Below the pieces are notes generated by a model. It saw only the letters and a program-made list of their open reading frames with translations, was not told where the DNA came from and did not search any database. A stretch of DNA of 64,000 nt from Isoetes taiwanensis (taxonomy: Eukaryota; Streptophyta; Lycopodiopsida; Isoetales; Isoetaceae): contig JAJEKV010000072.1 of the NCBI GenBank assembly GCA_021234155.1, forward strand, positions 126,001-190,000, written 5' to 3'. Every line of letters starts with the position of its first letter. The stretch's first letter is position 1. Below, in pieces: positions 1 to 10,330 of the stretch. A program made the position numbers and the translations under genes.

Positions 1-160
1 TTGGAGCAGCACGACCTTTGGGTGGCATCTTCGCGTCGATCTTGAGCGCCTCGGAGTTCTTGAGTTCTTGAGCGCCTCGGAGCAAGTCTACAATTCAAAA
101 AGCAAGAAATGAAATTCAAAAACTTATATAGATTTCCATAAACAATCGACAGTCAGGTTT

Positions 161-234
161 GGATTGATGGGTTTCATTCGGATCGAATTTGGATCGACGG
201 GTTTCATTCGGATCAACTTTAGATCGACGGTCCG
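161..234. repeat. 30-bp direct tandem repeat
   Basis: Two adjacent 30-bp units (161-190 and 191-220) start GGATYGAYGGGTTTCATTCG, and a partial third unit follows with the core GATCGACGG. A related GATCGACTTCAAATCGACGG string follows at about 264. The block between here and 725 shows no convincing gene. Confidence 0.7.
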
Positions 235-1429
235 ATAGAAGCGAGCGGTTATTTAAATTTCGCGGATCGACTTCAAATCGACGGTCAGCAATTTTACGAT
301 TGCGCCTAATGGACGGCACACGATTGTACGAGCATTTAATGGCTCTACAAAAGCACAGTTTCATTAAATATGGACTTTCCGCAAGTCCATAAATATCTCA
401 AATGGTAGCTATTGTCTAGAATACAGGGTTCCAAGAGCATATTGTGCACAATAAAATGAAGTAGACCAACTTTAATGACATTAAAATTTTACATATTTTC
501 ATTAAAATATCAAACACTTTTCATAGTCTTCATATAGCATTTGAAAGTAAAGCTAATGTTTTAAAAATATTAAAGTTTCAAATATCCAATCCATATATTA
601 TGTGATTGTAATTCCTCATCAGCTGATAGACTTTCTGAGCTCTTCTGGGATTAATCCTATTTTCCTGCACATACCCATGTAAATGTTAGCATTGTAATAA
701 GTTATCGAGAGGGACATACAAGTAGAAATTGGGCGACCGCCATATTTAAGATCGCCGAAAGGGGCATTATGGAAAAACAATTCAATTAACTCAGAAAAAA
801 TGCATTGCATAACTAAACAATTAAAAGTAGGTAAAAATTCAATTTCCCATCTAAATCTAACCTAACCCTAATGGCTAACCCTAACGAGAAACTCACAAAG
901 AACGAGAAACTCACAAAGTTCGAGCTATGGCGGCAACGGTATCGGGTATGGCCAAGCGTAGCTGTATTATCTTGGTTTATTGGCAAGAATGTATTGTCTT
1001 CATTTACTGGCAGGAAGATGAATGAAGCGGGTGAAGAGTTTAAGCATGTTTCTTACAGTCTGAGCTGGTAGGGAAGATATTGGAAATACGAAGCTTGGCA
1101 TCAGCATACTGCAACAAAGGAAGCAGGTCGAATCAAGGATGCAGGCCGAATCGCAGGTGTTGATCTATTGACGCAAGAAGCTAGAGTGGCCCTATAACTG
1201 ATTTTTTTCTGAACCCTTGTTCTCCTGAATCTGTCCCAATTTTGATGCCTACCGGATCCTGCACTAGAAAGTTTTTGTTGATTGCCTCTACTATGTGCTC
1301 ATGCCGACCTGCAGAAGATCAAGAATGTGAAAGCAAGAAGACGCCATAGCCGCCCTGTCGTCGTTGAAGAACCTTCCGCCATAATCTGTTGTTGAAAGCT
1401 TTGCCTTCGATTTCGCTTCAATTTTTGCA

Positions 1430-1612
1430 GACCTATGCTACGATCAAAAGCCTGCGTTACTCTACTTTCAAACAGGAGTATGATTCAGTATGCAGTTGCC
1501 CACAGATTCCACGCTTCTATTTTTGTAGACCTATGCTACGATCTTCAAAAGCCTGCGTTACTCTATTTTCAAACAGGAGGATGATTCAAACAGGAGGATG
1601 ATTGAGTATGCC
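1430..1612. repeat. About 97-bp tandem duplication
   Basis: The stretch from about 1432 (GACCTATGCTACGATC, then AAAAGCCTGCGTTACTCT) recurs at about 1529 with a 3-bp insertion and a few substitutions. The shorter unit CAGGAGGATGATT is then repeated again at about 1573, 1590 and 1614. It lies directly upstream of the palindrome cluster, suggesting a locally unstable region. Confidence 0.75.
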
Positions 1613-2110
1613 CACAGGAGGATGATTGAGCAAATCGGGCGCCCGCCGGAATTGTAGATCTACTTCTTGGTATTCAAGCATACCTTTCAAAAGCATATGA
1701 GGGGGGCAAATTGGGCGGTCGCCTGATTTCTTACGAGATACTACTGGCAAGACAAGAGGTAAAAAAAACAAACCATCGGTTGTTTGGGGCCTTCAACTTC
1801 GGCGGTCGCGGGATTTTATTCAAAGACACTAGTTATAAGAAATATATTTGGGGCCTGCAAATCGGGCGGTCGCCCTATTTGAGTTGCCAGATTTCACAAG
1901 ATATACAAGACAGATTTCACAAGATGGACAACACAAGATGGACAAGACAGTTGTTAGGGGCCTTGAAATTGGGCGGTGGCCCAATTTTAGGTACAAGGTG
2001 TTCACTTTAGAGATATGTTGTTAGGGGCATGAAATTAGATATATGTTGTTAGGGGCCTTGAAATTGGGCGGTCGCCCAATTTCAGGTACAAGGTGTTCAA
2101 ATTGCCACGT

Positions 2111-2360
2111 GGGGTGCCAAATTGGGCGCCCGCCCAATTTGCACCCCCAGGTGATGTCTGGGCAGGGCAGTATGCAGGCAAGGTGGGGTGCCAAATAGGG
2201 CGCCCGCCCAATTTGCACCCCTAGGTGATGTCTGGGCAGGGTAGTATGCAAGCAAGGTGGGGTGCCAAATTGGGCGCCCGCCCAATTTACACCCCCAGGT
2301 GATGGCTGGGCAGGGCATTATGCAGGCAAGGTGAGGTGCCAAATTGGGCTTTTGCTCCAA
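2111..2360. repeat. 74-bp tandem array, three full units and a partial fourth
   Basis: Units begin with GGGGTGCCAAAT (the last reads GAGGTGCCAAAT) at 2111, 2185, 2259 and 2333, a constant 74-bp period. Each holds one palindrome followed by a CACCCC(C/T)AGGTGATG spacer and CTGGGCAGGGC. The palindrome plus flanking GGGGTGC/GCACCCC can fold into a longer, slightly offset stem. The ORFs reading through on the minus strand are repeat artefacts. Confidence 0.85.
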
Positions 2361-2574
2361 TTGACACGATGTGGCTGGAGCTTCATGTTGGAGGTTATAT
2401 TGCCCGAGATGTTCTTATGGGTGTTAGAAGATGTCACTGCTTTGTGAGTGATGAGCAGGCCAAACACTTTCTTGAACCATTCCTCATGCATTTACTTGCC
2501 AAATCTCCTAAGGGTCCTTATGGCAACCTGAAATCTTCAGCAATCAAAAGCCTCGTGGGTTGTCCAATTCAAAG

Positions 2575-3350
2575 ATGGACGATGGTTCTGGTGAGGGAAC
2601 TAGTAATCCGCAGCCTGCTAAGGAAAGTAATGAGCAAGTGGCTGCTAAACTGGCTGCTTAAAGTAATGTGATAATGCAGAAGATGGGGGATTGCGGGTGA
2701 TGCAACTAACAATACAGTAGATTCACAGGTTAACAGGGATCTAATTGATAAGGCAACCGAAAGTGAAGGGGCCATTGATAACCCAAGCAACTCTAATGAT
2801 CCCCCGGTTTACCAAATCAACACTAAAATAATGTCAATTGTGAAGGACGTAGAGGAACTAATAGAAAATAACAATTCTAACAGTCAGATGAGCACGAAGA
2901 TTAAGGGTGGCGAAGGGGAGAATGACACCGATGACGAGAGCGAAACTGAAGATGATAGGTATGGCCTTGCAGATGAAATTGCACCACGCGTAATTTAATT
3001 TATCTTCAGTTTGAATTAAATCACGTCAAGTATGCTTTGTTTACATTTCATTGTCAGGCTAAATCACACCAAACGTGATTTGGTTAAGCCAAACTCAAAT
3101 CACGCCTGACGCATTTGTATTGTTGCAATGTATAATGTAAGGTTATGCATGTTAATCATATCTTGCTGATCAGATACATGTTTGATGTTTCAGCTTCCCT
3201 CCGGTTTCTAAGAAGGTTGTGGTGTTCGACCTAAACGGAGTTCTTTGTAAGACTTTTCCGAAAAGTAAAGTGGCTAGAGATCACTTTCACCAGACACCAG
3301 TAGAATCAAATTCCAAGTGGATCTATCCGTGGCCGCACTTGAAGGAATAG
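2575..3350 (+). pseudogene. HAD/FCP1-like phosphatase gene fragment, two exons
   Basis: Exon 2 (3194-3350) encodes KKVVVFDLNGVLCKTF, the first HAD motif in the DLNGVL form known from plant FCP1/NLI-interacting-factor-like proteins, where the usual second Asp of DxDxT is Asn. The acceptor is TGATGTTTCAG at 3193. An open, Asp/Glu/Ser-rich stretch (2675-2958) ends at a donor GATAG|GTATGG and joins exon 2 in phase, giving a Ser codon across the splice. An upstream open piece from 2575 is in another frame with a stop, so at least one break exists. Translation after the HAD motif ends where an AATAG repeat tail begins at about 3345, so the gene is truncated by a LINE insertion. Substrate unknown. 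Confidence 0.55.
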
Positions 3351-3413
3351 AATAGAATAGAATAGAATAGAATAGAATAGAATAGAATAGATTTTTTAAC
3401 GTCCACGGAGATG
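3345..3413 (-). mobile_element. 5'-truncated 3' end of the GC-rich LINE family
   Basis: An (AATAG)n run at 3345-3390 is followed by the string AACGTCCACGGAGAT. Read on the minus strand this is ATCTCCGTGGACGTT followed by A-rich sequence and (CTATT)n, the same end as at 31.87-31.90 kb and 40.63-40.69 kb. Only the last few tens of bases survive, a typical 5'-truncated insertion. Confidence 0.75.
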
Positions 3414-3830
3414 CTAGATGAGTGGGGAATAAATTACTACTCCTATATTTTAGTGTAGCCAGGATAACTTTAGCTAAATTTGCTTCAAATCAACACCTGA
3501 AGTTTTTAACACTTGGCTAAATTACATGATTTTTCTCAATCACAATTTCTTGTATTTGGCTAAATATCATATTTTTTTTTGCCCAAAACTTTCTATCATT
3601 TGGCTACACTTGGACAATTTGTAAAGGCAAATATTAGCCAAAATTGACTATGATAATTTAAACAAAAGTCGAAGCTTTTGGACGAAGATGGTGAGTTTAT
3701 CATTAATATGAGGTACTACAGAAGAAAATCACGAACAATAAAATGTAGTATAAATGCGCAATTATAATGATAGTTAAAACATGTTTATGATATAGTTATA
3801 ATCATAGAACACATGTAAAGGAGATATGTG
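3414..3830. other. AT-rich spacer, no gene seen
   Basis: AT-rich sequence with short TTGGCTAAAT-like repeats and no convincing ORF, splice chain or mobile-element terminus. Confidence 0.5.
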
Positions 3831-4033
3831 CTTTACCTGCGTTCGATAAAACCTAAACACATCAAAAAACATGATGAACGAAAAAATAAATCATCACTTA
3901 GAGAATTGCATGAAGACATACCATCAACGAATAAAAAATACAGTGCTCATATGCTCTTCTTTGTCACCGCCATCTGTCTGCACTTCAGAAAGCATCCTCG
4001 AAGCACTCTCATGATCTACCATATATGTTCTAC

Positions 4034-5395
4034 TTACAGATCTGCGTTGCAAGCATCGTTCCAAAGTTCGAACACCCTTTCATATGGAAAAGTATATAGA
4101 TCATAGTCATATGCATACAATCTCAATGTAGCGTCCAGATTATCATCAAGCCTATTTCTAAGCTTGTTCTTCACAAAACTCATCGTGGAGAAGCACCTCT
4201 CATCTTGAACACTTCCCAAAACCATGCAAAGACAAAGCTCTGCGAGTCTAAAGTACTCAGAGATTGCCACACGTAATAAGCTATTAGATGCAAGCTTTTG
4301 CCATAGACGAGTCACAGCTCCAAACTCTGTTCCTTCTCAAGTTGAGCAAATTGCTTGTACATTGTATCACCAAAAAGAGGTGCTTGTGCTTTCAGCTTAT
4401 CATAATCCAATAGCCCATTAATGCGGCCATCAACAAAAAATTTGTCACAACAAAAATACTTTTTTATTACCGTTGATTTTGCTTGAAAAGACTTACGAAT
4501 ACTTGCATTTGAGTTTGTATGACTCCATGTGTGTGGGAAAACAATGCCTATGGCGTACAAAACATCATCTGGTGGAAAACGAGATCGAAGCTCATCTGCT
4601 AAAGCATTTGCAGCCTGCATACAATAAAAGAAATCAAAATCTAGTTGAATTGCACACTTGACATTATCACAAGAATCTGATTTTTCACAAAACTCGCAAA
4701 TTAAAAAAATCAGAAAAAATCCAGAAAAATCAGAAAAATTCAAAAAAAATCAAGAACCTGATTTTCATTATCATTCTAAAATTGAGAAAAATCTAAAATA
4801 TAAAATTGAAGGTAAACATCACAAAGAATAACTAAAACATTGTAAATAATCATAAATAATCATGATGAGGAGAAATTTGTACCTCTAACATTTGAAATTT
4901 CACCTTGTCAACTACGTTCCCGAAATCCTCCATCAAAACATCAGATTTAACAAGACGATTGTTTCTTCCCCGTGGTTTTTTTAAGGTTAATTCCATGTAC
5001 TTGCCTTTAGCATGAACACTTAGCTTTCCATTGTAATTGTACGCAAGAAAACTTTCGGTTGACCCAATTTGTACAAGTTTTCTCCAATAAGTGAACTCCT
5101 TGTGGCGTTGGAAGCAATTCTTCCCATCCAATGTATCATCAATAAATAAATTTTCAATCTCAAACTGCATTCCTTTTCTTACAATATTATACTCGGGTAT
5201 GAAGATGTTACCATCCTGTGATATTGATATCAAATAATGAAGTTTGTGAAGCAAAAGTTCCAATGCAAACAATGCAAATATGGTTTCTCCATCAACCAAA
5301 AGATTGTAAAGCTCAGTTGCACTATTCACGGTTGCTCCATCATCACTACTTGTAAGTTCGTCTGTGCATGCAACCAATGATGCATATTCTTCACA
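4034..5395 (-). mobile_element. hAT-superfamily transposase, C-terminal part
   Basis: The minus strand encodes the C-terminal part of a hAT transposase of the group often annotated as ZNF862-like or GTF2I-repeat-like. The dimerisation region is clear: VQDERCFSTMSFVKNKLRNR, with the expected ER-FS-MS-KN pattern, near the C-terminus. Further upstream are LADELRSRFP and LLHKLHYLISISQ-type segments. An intron at 4882-4615 (donor AG|GTACAA, acceptor TGTATGCAG) joins two open exons; reading through it otherwise meets stops. One small frame change lies near 4312. The N-terminal catalytic part is missing because a GC-rich LINE fragment begins at about 5396. No terminal inverted repeats were identified. 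Probably inactive. Confidence 0.75.
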
Positions 5396-6635
5396 CAATC
5401 TCGATGGTATGCAGGCCGAGTTACTCAAATGGGCAGGGCAGCCGCTTGTGCCGGTCCTCACTACCCTGTTCAACAGAGCATTGCAGGAAGGTTTCCCCCG
5501 ACAATGGACCATAAGCAGGGTTGTTCCCATTCACAAGGCGGGTGACCCACACTGTCCGGCCAATTACCGGACGATCATGGTCGGGCTCGGATTTTGCCAA
5601 ACCGTTGGCTAGCATTCTCGAAAGCAATTGAATTGACCCACCGGGCGGCGGCGGCGATGTGCGAGCCCTCACACAGGCAAGCTTTAGACCCCGCCACTCA
5701 ACGATTGACCATATCTTTACACTGCGGGCAATCGATTGAAGACGGTAGGAATCATCGGCAGGGACTTGTATTGTCGCTTTGTGGACTTCGCGAAGGCTTT
5801 TGATACGGTTCCCGAAAACGCCGTGGGCTAGATCTGCGTCAATTGGGGCTCCCCTGCTGCCGCGCGTAATGCCATATACAAAGTTGTATGAGAGTTGTTT
5901 TGGCGGGGATGCGTGACGGGCCAAGCATTCACCGGTAGTATCGGGGGTCCGGCAGGTTGCCCCCTCTCACCAACACTTTTGGCCTCTACATTGATCGGTT
6001 AGAGCCCCGCTTCGAGCATGGGGGATGACATACAACTTTTGCACCAGTCATCCGCCACTCATCTATGCGGGCGATGTTGGCCTTCTTTGGCCCACACCCC
6101 GCTATGCGCAGTCTCACCGGATGCCCTAGACACATTTTGTCGGGCCACTCTGGACATGCGGCGTGAATCCGCCAAGACCGGGTGGTTCTCATATCCTCTT
6201 CACGTCACCCCATGCCTCTTGCACTCACATATCGGGGGCGAGCCTATGGACGCCACCCCACCTACAAGTACCTAGGGGTGGAGTTCCCCTCCTCGCTCTG
6301 GCGGGAGGCGTCTATCCGCTATGGGTGACAAAGGCCGGAAAGCGCTTTATGCCATGCGTAACAACAAATCCCGTGCAGAGCTCTATGATTGGGGCCATCG
6401 GTCACATCTGTTTTAACCGGTCGAAAGCATGTCCTTCTCAGACGGGTCGAGGTTTGGGGCCCTGGTCATCTCTTTGGCGACTGGAATGACTTGGAGCAGG
6501 TGCGTAAGGCATTTTTGGCACGGCACTTGGGGTGAAACCCTCGATCCCCTATCGATTCTCTGCGCAGAATCGGATTCTTGCGGCAGTGAGCAGCCCCCTT
6601 GATAGACACATCGTCTATTTTCAGAAAGCGGTACA
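5396..6635 (+). mobile_element. GC-rich LINE fragment, reverse-transcriptase region
   Basis: A visibly GC-rich block encodes the early RT region: ELLKWAGQPLV, FNRALQEGFPRQW, VVPIHKAGD and NYRTIMVG in one frame. It continues in shifted frames with CFVDFAKAFDTVP-like and FGLYIDRLEP-like stretches and a YKYLGVEF motif. Several frameshifts and stops make it dead. The sequence matches copies at 29.85-30.9 kb (plus) and 43.6-44.9 kb (minus), including the end GATAGACACATCGTCTATTT that recurs near 43.65 kb. It separates the hAT remnant from the sequence at 6.64 kb onward. Confidence 0.8.
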
Positions 6636-6639
6636 TCTG

Positions 6640-6905
6640 TGTGTTATTCCTCTGTGTGTTGTTCCTCAGTAGTCTCAAATGCTGGCACAGGAGTCTCAAA
6701 TGTTGTTGTAACAAGAGAAGCTGGCACACAAGAATCTGGCAAATTAGATGGTGCAGCTATTGGGGTATTACTCTCGTTCTCAGCTGAGCATTCTCCATTT
6801 CAAGCCCCTCCAGAGCACGACACAATTCATTGAATAAGCCTATGCTTGTAGCCATCCCCGACCACATCTCACCAAGAACGAATAATATGGCAGTAAATAT
6901 CAAGA
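6640..6905 (-). pseudogene. Unidentified coding-like fragment
   Basis: The minus strand reads MATSIGLFNELCRALEGLEM, then, after a frame change near 6780, a Thr/Pro/Glu-rich open stretch. The first part could form a short coiled coil. It may be the upstream part of the hAT gene cut by the LINE fragment, but no diagnostic motif supports this. Confidence 0.25.
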
Positions 6906-7567
6906 CCTTCACGAAACTATAAGATTGGCATAGGCCCTGGCAAGAAATGTCCTTCTGGCACAGGAGGAACTTCAGTTGAATACGCGACAGGCATGTGTTC
7001 AGTTGAATATGCGCCAGGCGCGAATTCATAAATTTGTAAGTTAGAGAGAAAAAAAAATTAGTGATTTTGCGCCACGCGCGAATTTCATTCCTTTCTAATC
7101 TAAATGCACTACTGTAATTAGCAGAAGTCTTTTGAAGTGTAAACTCATTCAATGCATTAATATAATTAGCAGAAGTCTTTTTTGTAAGAGGAAATACTAA
7201 GATAAAAAAGCTAGTTACTCTATGCAATTCACGCCAGGCGTGTATTGGACTACTGTACAATTTAAACATTTTGCACACAAGGTTAAGCTCTCTCAAAATT
7301 AAGAACGAAAGAGCCAGAATTCAAAACAGCTTCTGAAGAAATTACAGTGCTGTATTGAAGTGGGAGTGGAAACTATAGAAACATATTACAGTCAGTAAGT
7401 CCTTGTATTGCCAGCAAAATATTTTACATAAGGAGGGCCTTTTATTAGAGTTGCCCAGCTCTTTGTTCCAAAATAACAAAAGTTCTAGGCAGTTTAAGGA
7501 GATGCCTAGCTCCATTCATAATCATCAGTTGAGGCTTTTTTTGGAGATGCCCAGCTCACTTTCCTAA

Positions 7568-7585
7568 ACAAAAAAAAAAAAATAA

Positions 7586-7620
<35 letters not shown>
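7568..7620. repeat. A-rich tract
   Basis: About 50 bases are nearly pure A with one TAAC interruption. It could be the tail of an old retroposed insertion, but no upstream retroelement was recognised, or it may be simple sequence. It directly abuts the stop end of the acidic ORF on the minus strand. Confidence 0.8.
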
Positions 7621-7621
<1 letters not shown>

Positions 7622-7624
<3 letters not shown>

Positions 7625-7981
7625 GCCCTCAACCTCTTCCTCCTCCTCTTCTTCCTCTGAGCTTTCTTCTGCCATCTCTTGGAGTATGGCTTCTGCAACA
7701 TCTTCATCATCGAAGGAGGAGAGGGCGTCCACGATGATCTGCTTCTTCTCTTCCTCCAATTCTTCTCGCCACTCCTCATCTGCTTCCTCCATTTCTTCTG
7801 CTATTTCGATTTCCTTCTCCAGCTCCTCATCTGAATCTGCAGGTGTGTGTGGGGACTCCGGGCTGCTAGTGCTGCTACTAAGATTCTCATTTCCCGGGCG
7901 AAGCTTGCCCTCAATGAACAACTCCTCGCATTCATCCGGAATGTAGCCACAGCAACATCTGCCACAGCGAAAGGCAGTCAC
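7622..7981 (-). CDS. Acidic protein fragment of unknown function
   Basis: A 119-codon open frame starts with a Cys-rich segment, CGRCCCGYIPDECEELF, and continues into a strongly acidic, coiled-coil-like C-terminus (EELEKEIEIAEEMEE and a Glu run). The frame is open upstream of 7981 to about 8000, where CCCCTCCCATAG could be a splice acceptor, so this may be an internal or last exon and not a complete gene; the first codon used here is GTG. Low-complexity acid tails often arise by chance in GAA/GAG-rich DNA, but the N-terminal part is not low-complexity. No family recognised. Confidence 0.35.
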
Positions 7982-8097
7982 AGCTGCATCTATGGGAGGG
8001 GGGAAGTGATTTTTTGATCAATTTCTTGGTCTTCTTCTTTGTCTCCATGAGGCGAGTCCAGCGAGATGGAGCAGGCTGGGCAAAGCATGGCTCACCA

Positions 8098-8166
8098 TGG
8101 GTGGGTGGGTGGGTGGGTGGGTGGGTGGGTGGGTGGGAAGGAAGGGAGGGAGGGAGGAAGGAAGGG
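8098..8166. repeat. (TGGG)n microsatellite grading into (GGAA)n
   Basis: About ten TGGG units are followed by GGAAGGAAGGG runs. The plus strand has many evenly spaced G3 tracts and can form G-quadruplexes. The ORFs reading through it (WVGG repeats) are artefacts. Confidence 0.9.
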
Positions 8167-8482
8167 TTTCATGCAAGATATAGTAGTTGCATGCAAGGTT
8201 TCGTATAACTTAATAGGCGCGGTTGTAATTATGATTCCATCACATCATATACGAATTATACCCTATACGAATTAGCTATCATTACTTCTATTGAATTGAT
8301 TACGCCCTAGGTTATCTTCCTCGCTTTAACATGTTGGTAGCCTGCAATACATTATAGCAAATGTATCAAATAGAAAGTAAAATTACAGGTTTGAAACAAA
8401 AGAAAACCAAGTAGTCACTTCTTTAACCCACACTTTGTACAAGTCTGCATGAGACACGCATGCTTATACCACTCATCACTCA

Positions 8483-8875
8483 GGGACTATCCAAAGCATC
8501 AGTCAAATACAACACTAAGTTCTTAAGAGTGTATGCAAGATAGAATATTTAAGCATGAAGAGATGGATAGGCATACATGAACAAAGACACCATCATCAGC
8601 AAATGCATGTTTTATCTCTGTATTAGCCTTCTAAATGTTAAAAAATAATGACCCGAGTGCTTATTTATATGCCATCAGTTACGAATTGATTGTACCTGCC
8701 AGGAAAAAGAAGATGAGATGTTAATAAGCAGATAATCAGAGAAATGGGAATGCAGATGTGGTTCACATATGGACATGCTGGAATCTTCTGCTCAAAGCCA
8801 ATTGCCATAACAGGAAAATAATGGTATGACGACCATAATTTGGCCAAGAAAATTCCTTGATCAGAATCTTGATCA
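8483..8875. repeat. Segmental tandem duplication, first copy
   Basis: Starts GGGACTATCCAAAGCATCAG and matches 9936-10308 across nearly its whole length with scattered substitutions and small indels. The offset is about 1453 bp. Both copies run into a copy of the same AT-rich TIR element, so the element was present before the duplication. No coding potential seen. Confidence 0.85.
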
Positions 8876-9350
8876 TTCAAATCTAATAGATATCCTTCAC
8901 GGATGCCATGATAAGATTATATGTATTTTAAACTCTTGTTGATTTTTATAAAATTTCAGTTTAACTTCAGATAAAAAGTATGATAGTTATCAATGTGTAT
9001 AATTGTTTTTTACACTAATTTTTAATATAATCTATTTAAAATTAATTTTTCATATAAGATGAACTCTATATGATTAAAATATATATATATATTTTTAATG
9101 GTTAAAGAAAGTTTAGATGAAATGTATCAAATGATTATGTTTATTTTTTAATTAAAAAATAATAGTTTAGTTTTAATTAATTTTCAATATATATTTTTCA
9201 ATATTTATTATTAAAACATAAACTTTATATTTTAATTGATATAAATCTAACAATTTTTTAAAAGTATTTTTAAAGTACTAAAAGTTTGTAAATTATGTTC
9301 TCATATAATTTTAAGTCACTCACTTATCAAACCATTATATTTTATTTACA
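8876..9350. mobile_element. AT-rich TIR element, copy 1, truncated at both ends
   Basis: Homologous to the inner part of the element at 10331-11097 (shared ATTCAAATCTAATAGATA, then GCCATGATAAGATTATATGT). The outer TIR bases are missing on the left, and the right side switches back to AATCAGAGAAATGGGAATGC of the duplicated unit at about 9351, which suggests a deletion or recombination between copies. Confidence 0.7.
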
Positions 9351-9935
9351 ATCAGAGAAATGGGAATGCAGATGTGGTGCACATATGGTTCCTAAACACT
9401 GTAGCGTGCAGCTGCAGTATGCATCTGGCAGGTGGTATCTTCCATGCATGTGAGAGCCCCTTTCAAAAAGACCTCAAAAAATCTGGTATCTATAGTAACG
9501 ATCTCTACCATCTAAGTGAAGCAACTATTCTTCCTTGATCTAACTCAGTAATGTAAGCTTGTCATAATGATTCCAAATGTAGGTATAAGAGATAAAGTAA
9601 AGCCACAACAATCACCAGCCATGGGGGCACATATTTTATTCAAATGCATACAATAGCTAAGGAACCCGTTGACCTTAAAAGAAAATGAGTATCTGGACAG
9701 TAGATCATGAAAAAGATTTCATGTTCAATCTTGCACATTCAATTATTGATCATCCAATGAAGTTTAATACAAGAAATAATAGACGGTCTGCATGCTTCTA
9801 CAGGTCAATGACAGTGTCACCTCTCAACCAAACCTCTTCTAGATAGAAGGGAGAGTTTAAAACTAATTAATCCCGTGAGTAGATGGAAAACTTGGTCTCA
9901 TATCTTTGCAAAGTTTAAGCACAGGCTTACCGACG

Positions 9936-10308
9936 GGGACTATCCAAAGCATCAGCCAAATACAACACTAAGTTCTTAAGAGTGTACGCAAGATAGAATC
10001 TCTGAGCATGAACAGATGCATATGTATACATGAACAGACACACCATCATCATCAATTGCATGTTTTACCTCTGTATTAGCCTTCCAAATTTTCACGAATA
10101 ATGAACTGAGTGCTTCTTTATATGACATCAGTTACGAATTGATGAGATGTTAATAAGCAGATAATCAGAGAAATGGGAATGTAGATGTAGTGCACATATG
10201 GACATGCTGGAATCTTCTGCTCAAGCCAATTGCCATAACAGGAAAATAATGGTATGACGACCATAATTTGGCCAAGAAAATTCCTTGACCAGAATCTTGA
10301 AAAATGGT
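9936..10308. repeat. Segmental tandem duplication, second copy
   Basis: Second copy of the 8483-8875 unit. It retains a stretch (about 10309-10330) between the duplicated unit and the TIR element that copy 1 has lost. Confidence 0.85.
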
Positions 10309-10330
10309 TTATCCATAAAGGAATATAGAT

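Larger units (their letters stand above)
726..2364. repeat. Cluster of eleven 22-bp palindromic motifs
   Basis: A 22-bp palindrome with arms AAATTGGGCG and CGCCCAATTT recurs at about 726, 1632, 1708, 1794, 1859, 1966, 2061, 2119, 2193, 2267 and 2341. The centre is GT, CC or AC. The copies at 2061, 2119 and 2267 are perfect or nearly perfect inverted repeats; the outer ones are degenerate. Most copies between 1.7 and 2.1 kb are preceded by GGGGCCTTGAA or a close variant, so each copy lies in a larger repeated unit. No ORF across the block looks real. It could be a hairpin-rich satellite-like segment or a decayed transposon subterminal region. Confidence 0.8.

Noticed and set aside
1-28. Possible start of a gene running off the left edge (minus strand ATG, MPPKGRAAP)
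   Set aside because: Only nine codons are in the window; not enough to support.
2111-2360. CRISPR-like array
   Set aside because: Repeat and spacer are both conserved in every unit and the context is plant nuclear DNA; it is a simple tandem repeat.
8014-8275. ORFs with WVGG repeats
   Set aside because: Translation of the TGGG microsatellite.
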